The notes under the pieces were generated by a model. The model worked only from the letters and a program-made list of their open reading frames with translations, made no database searches and was not told the DNA's origin. The position numbers and the translations under genes were made by a program. A stretch of DNA of 64,000 bases, from NCBI GenBank assembly GCA_018267275.1, contig JAFDYV010000008.1, positions 143,951 through 207,950 on the forward strand, written 5' to 3'. Shown here in pieces: positions 8,836 to 15,574 of this stretch; the first letter of the stretch is position 1; every line of letters starts with the position of its first letter. The stretch comes from Bacteroidota bacterium (GTDB taxonomy: Bacteria; Bacteroidota; Bacteroidia; Cytophagales; Cyclobacteriaceae).

Positions 8836-8875
8836 CTTAAACACATCAGCACTTCAACACGTCAATACTTGAAAT
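8834..8875 (+). repeat. Heptameric tract; right arm of inverted repeat around the S23 gene
   Basis: Six units in 7-nt phase (AACTTAA, ACACATC, AGCACTT, CAACACG, TCAATAC, TTGAAAT), beginning in the S23 gene's stop codon and ending one base before the metF ATG. Bases 8837-8860 form the right arm of the inverted repeat. Confidence 0.7.
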
Positions 8876-8876
8876 T

Positions 8877-9833
8877 ATGAAGGTTATAGACCATATAAAA
8901 AACGCCAACGGCAAAACACTATTCAGCATTGAGATTTTACCGCCTTTAAAGGGCGAAAATATCCGCACCTTGTTCGACAACATGGATCCTTTAATGGAGT
9001 TCAAGCCGCCATTTATTGATGTCACTTATCATCGTGAGGAGTATGTGTTCAAGAAAAAGGAAAATGGCTTATTAGAAAAAACAACTACTCGGAAGAGGCC
9101 AGGCACTGTGGGCATTTGCGCTGCCATCCAAAATCACTATAAAGTAGATACAGTGCCTCATATTATTTGCGGAGGTTTTAGCAAGGAAGAAACTGAAAAC
9201 GCATTGATCGACTTACACTTTTTAGGGGTTGACAATGTGTTGGTGCTTCAAGGTGATGCCATCAAAACCGAATCGCGGTTTGTGCCCGAACCCGATGGCC
9301 ACAAGTTTGCTTCTGAACTACTCGGGCAAGTAGTAAATATGAACAATGGAAAATACATTGACGAAGACCTAGACCATCCTGCTCCCACTGGTTTTTGCAT
9401 TGGTGTGGCAGGTTATCCGGAAAAGCATTTTAACGCGCCCAACCTGAAGACTGATTTGAAGTACCTCAAATTGAAAGTTGATTTAGGTGCGGAATACATT
9501 GTTACGCAGATGTTTTTTAACAACCAGGCGTATTTTGATTTTGTAGAAAAATGCCGTGAGATAGGGATTACTGTTCCAATCATTCCGGGCATCAAACCAA
9601 TCACTGCAAAGGGCCAGCTAACCGTGTTGCCAAAAGTGTTCAACATTGACATTCCGGAGGAGTTAACGGAGGCCATTCAAGATTGTAAAGATAACGCAGC
9701 AGCTAAGCAAGTAGGCATCGAATGGTGCGTGGCACAGTCCAAGGAGCTGATGAAAAAGGGAGTGCCGACCCTGCACTACTATTCTATGGGCAAGTCTGAT
9801 CCCATTTACCGAATTGCAAAAGAATTATTCTGA
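8877..9833 (+). CDS. metF: Methylenetetrahydrofolate reductase
   Basis: A 318-residue FAD-dependent TIM-barrel enzyme reducing 5,10-methylene- to 5-methyl-tetrahydrofolate, the methyl donor for MetH encoded just upstream. Recognisable elements are LFSIEILPPLKGEN at about 16-29, HIICGGFSKEETEN near 95, VLVLQGDA near 122, GVAGYPEKH near 178, GAEYIVTQMFFNNQ near 203 and PGIKPI near 240. Length and order match bacterial MetF (about 300 residues, without the eukaryotic regulatory domain). It follows the S23-family gene by 41 bases and probably shares transcription with metH, but the heptameric tract and possible stem around the S23 gene may affect processing. Confidence 0.94.
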   Translation: MKVIDHIKNANGKTLFSIEILPPLKGENIRTLFDNMDPLMEFKPPFIDVTYHREEYVFKKKENGLLEKTTTRKRPGTVGICAAIQNHYKVDTVPHIICGGFSKEETENALIDLHFLGVDNVLVLQGDAIKTESRFVPEPDGHKFASELLGQVVNMNNGKYIDEDLDHPAPTGFCIGVAGYPEKHFNAPNLKTDLKYLKLKVDLGAEYIVTQMFFNNQAYFDFVEKCREIGITVPIIPGIKPITAKGQLTVLPKVFNIDIPEELTEAIQDCKDNAAAKQVGIEWCVAQSKELMKKGVPTLHYYSMGKSDPIYRIAKELF

Positions 9834-9944
9834 GTCTTCCTTGTCAAAGTGGAAACTTTATATCAAATCATGCCCGATATGATTTCCAAGATTTGCCAAT
9901 AATTTTCCAGTTTATTCGAATTGACAAAAGCAACTCTTCATAAA

Positions 9945-9980
9945 AAAACGAGAACTGGACTAAGACCCAATTCTCGTTTT
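9945..9980 (-). terminator. Intrinsic terminator of the TonB-dependent receptor gene (probably bidirectional)
   Basis: AAAACGAGAA (9945-9954) pairs perfectly with TTCTCGTTTT (9971-9980), with three further pairs inside. On the minus strand the stem is followed by a run of seven T. It also lies about 110 bases past the metF stop. Confidence 0.85.
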
Positions 9981-10000
9981 GTATGAAGGATGTATGATCT

Positions 10001-12931
10001 TTATCTCAAAAACTCGTCAAAAGTAATTGATACGTAGTACATAGCGCCAACAGTCGGGTTTCCCCATGACGCAACATAACCCTGATTTAAGATGTTTGAA
10101 CCGCCTATCTTAAACACTGATTTAATGCTTGGAACTTTATAGCTGAACTGGGCGTCAAGTGTACTAAAAGATGGAATGATACTCCTATTTGCAGTCTGTA
10201 CAGCTGGACCAGCAAAGCTAGATTGCCACACATATGCGTCTTGATACCTCCACACAGCGCTAAATCCGAAATTCTTAAACAGTTCTCGATTACCTAGAGT
10301 TACGTTGTAGCGATACTTAGGTGTATTATATTGTGGTAAGAATCCCTGTGGAAGTTCATTTTCGTTTGTAAGGGAGTTATAAGCTACATTGCCGCCAATT
10401 GTAAAGTTCTTGGGTAGAGAGTAATCTACACCAAGAGCCCACCCGTTTGATTTAATGCTGTTCGAAACGTTAACGGGCAAAGAGAACGTATCAAACTGTC
10501 CTGGGGCAGTACTTGGCTTTAAAAGCACCTGAGAGCCAATGAAGTTTATGAAATCGTTGAAATAATAGTATGCATCAATTAACAGTTTATTTGCTATTAA
10601 GCCTTTATAGCCAATTTCGTAGGTTCTTACTCTCTCCGGCTGAAAGTCTTTAAACTGATACAATTGCCAGTTTGCCGGGTTTGTCGGATTAGCCTGAACA
10701 GACTGTAGCGTATATGAAGTTCCCTCAAGACCGTAGCGATCACGCAACAATTTCAATCCTCCCAATAATCTTGCTTGGGGTGTCTTTAGATCAATATATT
10801 GGTCTTGAGTTGTCGGGATTCTAAAACCTGTCTGGTAAGATACTCTAAAGTTATGAGTCTTAGCTGCTGTATAAACGGCAGAAATGCGAGGGCTAAACTG
10901 ACCGTCAAAATTCATATTTTTATCATAGCGAATAGATCCGGTTAGCTTCAAATTCTCATTTAGCACTCTTTTGGAAGCCTGCAAATAACCTCCATATTCA
11001 TCAATGCTAAACTCTTTTCCATCGTTATCCAAAGCGAAAATAGTTTGACCTGAGTTTAATGCATAATTTCGATAATTTGCTCCAACAATAACTTCTGCAA
11101 ACTTGATTTGATTTTTGAAATTGTACATACCCTCAAAATGATAGAGATTTGTCTTATCGTTGAACTTCGCACCGCTTGCAATCGGAATACCCTTTAGTTC
11201 TGCAACTTTTGAATTAAATGCATCAGTGCCAGGTAACAATCTACCCTGGTCAGCTGCGTTTCTTGCGACATCATAAAATGCTCCAAAATTGTTACTGACC
11301 GCACTTTGCGCGGTTGTCAGCGCAGTCGGCAGAGGAGCTCCACCCCCTAGTGCTGTCAAAAGGGCTGTGGCGTAAGTTTGATAGGATGCTCCTCCAAAAG
11401 TTTGAAAAAACTGAGGATACCAAGCGCTTGAGGGCTTCCACGCCTCGTTTACTAAACTTGCAAGCGTTCCGATGGAATAAGAATCTCCAGATCTTTCTTG
11501 TGTTGTATATCCTCTAACGAAGAAATTGTCTCCTTTGAATTCTAACTTATATTGACCAATGCTAAAGTCCTTAATTGAATAGCGATCGGCCCCGGTATAA
11601 ACAGTTGTACCGGTGCCATAGTTTCCTTGGAGAATTACTTCGACTTTATCATTTATTCGATAATGAAGAGACAGGTTGGTCTTCAAGCTTTTAGTGCCAT
11701 AATCAGCGAGCAAGTTCTCGTTATACCCCAACCTAGACACAGAGGCTGTAGATGCTGATGGGAAAAGTTGTGCAAACAATTGTTGGGGAGTTAAGCCTGT
11801 GAGCTGAGGTAGTGTGCGAGCACCAAATGGCGTGTTAATAGCGTTTGTCGCGATAAAGCCTAAGAATGGAGAAGTTCCACCCGTTCCGTTTCCTGGCGTC
11901 CCGTTAGCAAACAAACTTGAGTACATATTCACATTTGTCTCATCACCATAAGAATTAATTCCATTGTAGGCTTGATTGTTCGTTCTGTTTCCACTTTCCA
12001 AAGAACTTCCGTTTAAAAGGCTTTGGTCCCTATAATCGTTTGCTTGCCAATCATCTGCTTTCAAATAGCTAAGGTTAACCTTGAAAGCAAATTTATTGTT
12101 GAATGCTTTCGCATATCTTATTGATGCGTCATAAAATGGAGTAGTAGGAGTTGTTCTATTTTTTTCATCCATTATGCCCGTCTTAACGTTGGCACTTAGT
12201 CCTTGATATTGAAAGGGACTTTTACTATTCATTAACAAAATTCCGTTAATAGCATTAGGGCCATAAAGCGCTGACGCTGCTCCTGGGATCAACTCCGTGC
12301 TTTCCAAATCTAATTCAGACATGCCCACAATGTTACCTACAGAAAAATTCAAGCCTGGTGCTTGGTTATCCATCCCGTCAATTAATTGAACAACCCTTGT
12401 ATTGCCGTTTGCCCCAAATCCGCGTACGTTAACGCTCCTAAACGTTAAGCTTTGAACACTCATGTCCACGCCTTTCAGATTTCCGATAGCATCGTAAAAA
12501 CTTGGGGCCGCTACGTTCTTGATCGAAAGAATATCCATTTTCTCCACACTGACAGGTGATTGTAAAATACTCTCCTCAACGCGCGAAGCAGAGACCACAA
12601 CCTCTTGTCCCAAAAGAGTTTCCTCTTCGAGCGTCACATTCAACCCGGTGGTGTTCGCGTCTTTAATTTCGATTTCTTGCGTACGGAAACCGATAAAAGA
12701 GTAAACGAGCGTAAATGGGGGCTCTTGGTTGACTTTCAAATTATACTCGCCATTCACGTTTGTGATTGTTCCAATCACTTTTCCCTTGACCACAACATTT
12801 ACTCCTGCAAGGGTCTCTTTTGTTCCTCCATCTGTTACTGTGCCCGAAATAGAGGTCTGAGCGCATAAATTTGCAGTTATCACCGTCAAGATAATAAGCG
12901 GAATGACTGCTTTACTGTAGAGTTTTAGCAT
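10001..12931 (-). CDS. TonB-dependent receptor with N-terminal carboxypeptidase-regulatory-like domain
   Basis: A 976-residue outer-membrane receptor. A signal peptide (residues 1-24, ending CAQ) is followed by a carboxypeptidase-D-regulatory-like beta domain (about 27-112, SGTVTDGGTKETLAGVNVVV), a plug domain (about 120-240, with VRGFGANGNTRVVQLIDG and ELIPGAASALYGPNAING), and a 22-strand barrel ending in aromatic residues (FDEFLR). Such receptors import a substrate with energy from TonB. There is no SusD-like neighbour, so it is not a typical polysaccharide-utilisation pair; several features (plug with FGANGN, no SusC signature) fit siderophore/vitamin or peptide uptake but substrate is open. 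A promoter with both -33 and -7 boxes lies upstream and a strong terminator downstream, so it is a single-gene unit. Confidence 0.9.
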   Translation of the reverse strand: MLKLYSKAVIPLIILTVITANLCAQTSISGTVTDGGTKETLAGVNVVVKGKVIGTITNVNGEYNLKVNQEPPFTLVYSFIGFRTQEIEIKDANTTGLNVTLEEETLLGQEVVVSASRVEESILQSPVSVEKMDILSIKNVAAPSFYDAIGNLKGVDMSVQSLTFRSVNVRGFGANGNTRVVQLIDGMDNQAPGLNFSVGNIVGMSELDLESTELIPGAASALYGPNAINGILLMNSKSPFQYQGLSANVKTGIMDEKNRTTPTTPFYDASIRYAKAFNNKFAFKVNLSYLKADDWQANDYRDQSLLNGSSLESGNRTNNQAYNGINSYGDETNVNMYSSLFANGTPGNGTGGTSPFLGFIATNAINTPFGARTLPQLTGLTPQQLFAQLFPSASTASVSRLGYNENLLADYGTKSLKTNLSLHYRINDKVEVILQGNYGTGTTVYTGADRYSIKDFSIGQYKLEFKGDNFFVRGYTTQERSGDSYSIGTLASLVNEAWKPSSAWYPQFFQTFGGASYQTYATALLTALGGGAPLPTALTTAQSAVSNNFGAFYDVARNAADQGRLLPGTDAFNSKVAELKGIPIASGAKFNDKTNLYHFEGMYNFKNQIKFAEVIVGANYRNYALNSGQTIFALDNDGKEFSIDEYGGYLQASKRVLNENLKLTGSIRYDKNMNFDGQFSPRISAVYTAAKTHNFRVSYQTGFRIPTTQDQYIDLKTPQARLLGGLKLLRDRYGLEGTSYTLQSVQANPTNPANWQLYQFKDFQPERVRTYEIGYKGLIANKLLIDAYYYFNDFINFIGSQVLLKPSTAPGQFDTFSLPVNVSNSIKSNGWALGVDYSLPKNFTIGGNVAYNSLTNENELPQGFLPQYNTPKYRYNVTLGNRELFKNFGFSAVWRYQDAYVWQSSFAGPAVQTANRSIIPSFSTLDAQFSYKVPSIKSVFKIGGSNILNQGYVASWGNPTVGAMYYVSITFDEFLR

Positions 12932-12951
12932 ACTTGTTTAAGTTTAATGGA

Positions 12952-12981
12952 TAAAGATAGCCTGTAAACAACAAAATCAAA
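12952..12981 (-). promoter_or_regulatory. Promoter of the TonB-dependent receptor (-33 TTTG, -7 TATCTTTA)
   Basis: On the minus strand TTTG (12978-12981) and TATCTTTA (12952-12959) are separated by 18 bases, close to the Bacteroidota spacing. Predicted leader about 16 bases. Confidence 0.55.
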
Positions 12982-13022
12982 CGATTGTTGTTCGTTTTTT
13001 TTATAAAAAACCAGAATTTTGT

Positions 13023-13358
13023 TTAACTGGCTTTCTGAGAAGATAGGTATTTGGCCAGCCGCTCGCATAGCGCATTTACCTCGGCCGACATGGTTTCGTC
13101 TCCAGTAGAAGTGAGGATGCTTTGCCCTAATCCCCCTAGGCAATCAATATAAAAACGCTTCATTTCTTCCACCGGCATATCCTTTGTCCAAAGGTCAATC
13201 CGCAGTGTGTTTTTTTGTGTATGATCCCATAGAGAGATGCTTATAGACTTGGTATCGGTCATTCCCGGGTCTGGCTTATCGGTAGCATCCCATTGAATGT
13301 GATCGGGTACGTTGTTACTGTCTAATAGTACTTTAAAATTGATTTCGGACGTTTTCAT
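13023..13358 (-). CDS. gldC: Gliding motility protein GldC
   Basis: A 111-residue protein closely resembling GldC of gliding Bacteroidota: KTSEINFKVLLDSNNVPDHI, QWDATDKPDPG, TKSISISLWDHTQKNTLRID and LWTKDMPVEEMKRFY are characteristic, and the family is a short cytoplasmic protein of about this size. GldC assists gliding motility in Flavobacterium but is not strictly essential there. It is isolated from other gld genes in this window, which is common for gldC. A heptameric tract covers the 40 bases upstream. It points to a gliding, type-IX-secretion-competent host. Confidence 0.88.
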   Translation of the reverse strand: MKTSEINFKVLLDSNNVPDHIQWDATDKPDPGMTDTKSISISLWDHTQKNTLRIDLWTKDMPVEEMKRFYIDCLGGLGQSILTSTGDETMSAEVNALCERLAKYLSSQKAS

Positions 13359-13363
13359 TTATA

Positions 13364-13398
13364 CTGATTCAGTGATTTACTAATTCTTTAGTTCGATT
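13364..13398 (-). repeat. Heptameric repeat tract upstream of gldC
   Basis: Five units in phase on the minus strand (AATCGAA, CTAAAGA, ATTAGTA, AATCACT, GAATCAG), ending five bases before the gldC ATG. Confidence 0.55.
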
Positions 13399-13420
13399 AT
13401 TTGGGTGTATTGGATCAATA

Positions 13421-13900
13421 CTACTTTTCTCTTCTTTGAATGATTTTTTTTAAGACTTCGACATCGTATTTATCGAGGTGCGATTTTTCGCCCGTTCTGT
13501 TCAATGCTTCTTTATTTTTAATCAAATCTCTAATGTCGATAATTGGAGAGTTAACGCCATCGTGGGTTGTTTGAATTGCATTTTTGTAAACTTCATTGAA
13601 ATCTAGCCCGGGCGCAAAATTTAAGATATCGATAGCCTCTGGCTCAAATCCAAAAGAGAGAACCAACTGGGATTCCCATTCTTCATCTTTTATTTCCGGA
13701 ATTTGTAGCTGTAGGTGATTTAGTGCTTGCAAAAGTAAACGGCCATTTTTTATTGTTGGTTCGATAAACACATCTAAATCACCCGTATTTCTGTTCACAC
13801 CATGATAAATGGCCGCGTGACCGCCAACTATTACATATTTGACTGAATACTTATTGAGGGCTTTCAGGAAGGCCAAATGCTCTTTATCGAAATGCCTCAT
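13421..13900 (-). CDS. Nucleotidyltransferase-fold protein (DUF6036/AbiEii-like)
   Basis: A 159-residue protein with a minimal nucleotidyltransferase core: KYVIVGGHAAIYHGV (about 19-33) is the GG-containing helix turn and NTGDLDVFIEP (38-48) gives the D-x-D metal-binding pair. A later acidic position is likely around DEEW or DIL. Small proteins of this type include substrate-binding halves of toxin-antitoxin-like or phage-defence NTases. It is translated from an ATG that overlaps the stop of a 58-codon gene upstream by four bases, so the two form one unit. Base composition is AT-rich compared with metH or moaA. Target is unknown. Confidence 0.75.
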   Translation of the reverse strand: MRHFDKEHLAFLKALNKYSVKYVIVGGHAAIYHGVNRNTGDLDVFIEPTIKNGRLLLQALNHLQLQIPEIKDEEWESQLVLSFGFEPEAIDILNFAPGLDFNEVYKNAIQTTHDGVNSPIIDIRDLIKNKEALNRTGEKSHLDKYDVEVLKKIIQRREK

Positions 13901-14073
13901 AAACTTTTCCGCACCCTAACTTGAAGTCCTTTGTAAGAGTAGCTAACTCCTTTTTTTTTCATTAATTCTCTTACATGCCTCATCCGGTCCAAGCGTTCGG
14001 TGGGGCTTAGTCTTAAAAACGCTTCGTCTTTCGCTTTTTGCTCATCCTCAAAAGTTGTTTTGACTACTTTCAC
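13897..14073 (-). CDS. Small charged protein paired with the nucleotidyltransferase
   Basis: A 58-codon frame starting with GTG and ending in a TGA that overlaps the ATG of the nucleotidyltransferase (ATGA). The product is highly charged, with a predicted helical centre (LSPTERLDRMRHVRELMKK) and a basic tail (YKGLQVRVRKSL). Four-base overlap and absence of any gap argue that it is real and translationally coupled. I do not recognise a named family. A regulatory or antitoxin-like partner for the nucleotidyltransferase is an inference from size and arrangement only. Confidence 0.65.
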   Translation of the reverse strand: MKVVKTTFEDEQKAKDEAFLRLSPTERLDRMRHVRELMKKKGVSYSYKGLQVRVRKSL

Positions 14074-14090
14074 CCCGCAAAGGTATTAAT

Positions 14091-14750
14091 TCATCCTAAT
14101 TTCATCTCGGGCACATCGCCTTCAATCACCAGTTTTCCTTCAGTTGCATTTTTGATTTGCTCTACTGATACGCCTGGCGCGCGTTCCAAAAGTCTGAACC
14201 CGCCTGAGGGTAAAACATCTAACACGGCCAAGTCACTAACAATCTTTTTTACACATCGAAGTCCAGTAATCGGCAAAGAACACTTTTTTAAGAGTTTGGA
14301 GGCGCCTTCTTTGCTACAATGTTGCATGGCCACGATGATGTTTTCGGCAGAGGCCACCAAGTCCATTGCACCTCCCATGCCCTTCACCATTTTTCCCGGC
14401 ACTTTCCAGTTTGCGATGTCCCCATTCTCTGAAACTTCCATGGCACCCAGAATGGTGAGGTTGACTTTTCCACCCCGTATCATTCCAAAGCTATCGGCTG
14501 AGCTAAATAGTGCAGAGCCGGGCATCATGGTAATGGTTTGCTTCCCTGCATTGATTAAATCTGGGTCTACTTCTTCCTCGGTGGGGAAGGGACCAATGCC
14601 GAGCAATCCATTTTCCGATTGAAGGACAACATTTATATTTTTCGGAATGTAGTTTGCTACCAGCGTGGGAATACCGATGCCCAAGTTGATGTACATTCCA
14701 TCTTTTACTTCTTGTGCGATTCGTTTAGCGATCCCGATTTTGTCTAACAT
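14091..14750 (-). CDS. scoB: 3-oxoacid CoA-transferase subunit B
   Basis: A 219-residue beta subunit of succinyl-CoA:3-ketoacid CoA-transferase. NLGIGIPTLVANYIP and QSENGLLGIGPFP are diagnostic; Glu46 in SENG is the catalytic residue that forms the covalent CoA thioester. RGGKVNLTILGAMEVSENGDIANW follows in the typical order. With subunit A it activates acetoacetate or other 3-oxoacids with CoA from succinyl-CoA in the cytosol. It lies 26 bases downstream of subunit A on the same strand, with a heptameric tract in between. Confidence 0.94.
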   Translation of the reverse strand: MLDKIGIAKRIAQEVKDGMYINLGIGIPTLVANYIPKNINVVLQSENGLLGIGPFPTEEEVDPDLINAGKQTITMMPGSALFSSADSFGMIRGGKVNLTILGAMEVSENGDIANWKVPGKMVKGMGGAMDLVASAENIIVAMQHCSKEGASKLLKKCSLPITGLRCVKKIVSDLAVLDVLPSGGFRLLERAPGVSVEQIKNATEGKLVIEGDVPEMKLG

Positions 14751-14754
14751 ACCG

Positions 14755-14786
14755 TTTACGATTTGCGATTTTTGATTTACGATTTA
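14755..14786 (-). repeat. Heptameric repeat tract between scoA and scoB, entering the scoA coding end
   Basis: Plus-strand units TTTACGA, TTTGCGA, TTTTTGA, TTTACGA, TTTA are in exact 7-nt phase. The tract begins four bases before the scoB ATG and includes the stop codon and last codons of scoA. Confidence 0.75.
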
Positions 14787-15475
14787 GACACAGTACGTTG
14801 TTCGATTCGTTTTTCGTAATGAGGTCCTTGAAAAATCCGGTGCACAAAAATACCCGGTGTGTGAATTTGGTTTGGATCGAGTGCGCCTACAGGCACCAGT
14901 TGTTCCACTTCTGCGATGGTGATTTTGCCCGCGGTGGCCATCATTGGATTAAAGTTGCGCGCGGTGCCTTTGTAAACCAAGTTACCAGAGGTGTCACCCT
15001 TCCACGCTTTTACAATGGAGAAGTCGGCACGAAGCCATTGCTCCATCAAATAAGTTTTACCCTCAAAGACTCTTGTCTCTTTTCCTTGGGCCACTTCTGT
15101 GCCTACACCTGCTGGCGTAAAGAAAGCCGGAATGCCCGCACCACCTGCGCGCACTCGTTCTGCCAATGTGCCTTGCGGTATCAACTCAACTTCCAATTCA
15201 CCCGACAACAATTGTCTTTCAAACTCAGCATTTTCACCCACATAAGATGAAATCATTTTTTTTACCTGTCGTGTCTTCAGCAGCAAACCAATCCCAAAGT
15301 CATCGACACCTGCATTGTTAGAAATACAAGTTAGTCCTTTCACTCCTTTTCGAAGCAACGCAGCAATACAGTTTTCGGGGATACCGCAGAGGCCAAAACC
15401 GCCCAACATTAAAGTGGCATTGTCTGGAATATCGTTCACCGCTGCATCTGCATTGGGCACTTGTTTGTCAATCAT
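14777..15475 (-). CDS. scoA: 3-oxoacid CoA-transferase subunit A
   Basis: A 232-residue alpha subunit of the same CoA-transferase as the next gene. [19 protein letters not shown] (about 22-40) is the glycine-rich CoA-binding region and [22 protein letters not shown] (112-133) is highly conserved in the subunit. The frame could be extended to a TTG at 15496, but the ATG at 15475 gives the family's usual N terminus ([13 protein letters not shown]). The last residues (VSKS) are encoded by a heptameric repeat tract, so the C terminus seems to have been created or altered by the repeat. Confidence 0.94.
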   Translation of the reverse strand: MIDKQVPNADAAVNDIPDNATLMLGGFGLCGIPENCIAALLRKGVKGLTCISNNAGVDDFGIGLLLKTRQVKKMISSYVGENAEFERQLLSGELEVELIPQGTLAERVRAGGAGIPAFFTPAGVGTEVAQGKETRVFEGKTYLMEQWLRADFSIVKAWKGDTSGNLVYKGTARNFNPMMATAGKITIAEVEQLVPVGALDPNQIHTPGIFVHRIFQGPHYEKRIEQRTVSKS

Positions 15476-15574
15476 AGCAAATGGAAGTTTTGGCAAATAT
15501 CAGACTAAAAAACCAATGAGCAACAGCCATTTGACCGCTAAAGGAAAAACGTATAGCCATTAACATTTTATTAA

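Noticed and set aside
8413..8875. Insertion sequence or transposon around the S23 gene
   Set aside because: The enclosed gene is not a transposase and no target-site duplication is visible; the arms belong to the heptameric tract family.
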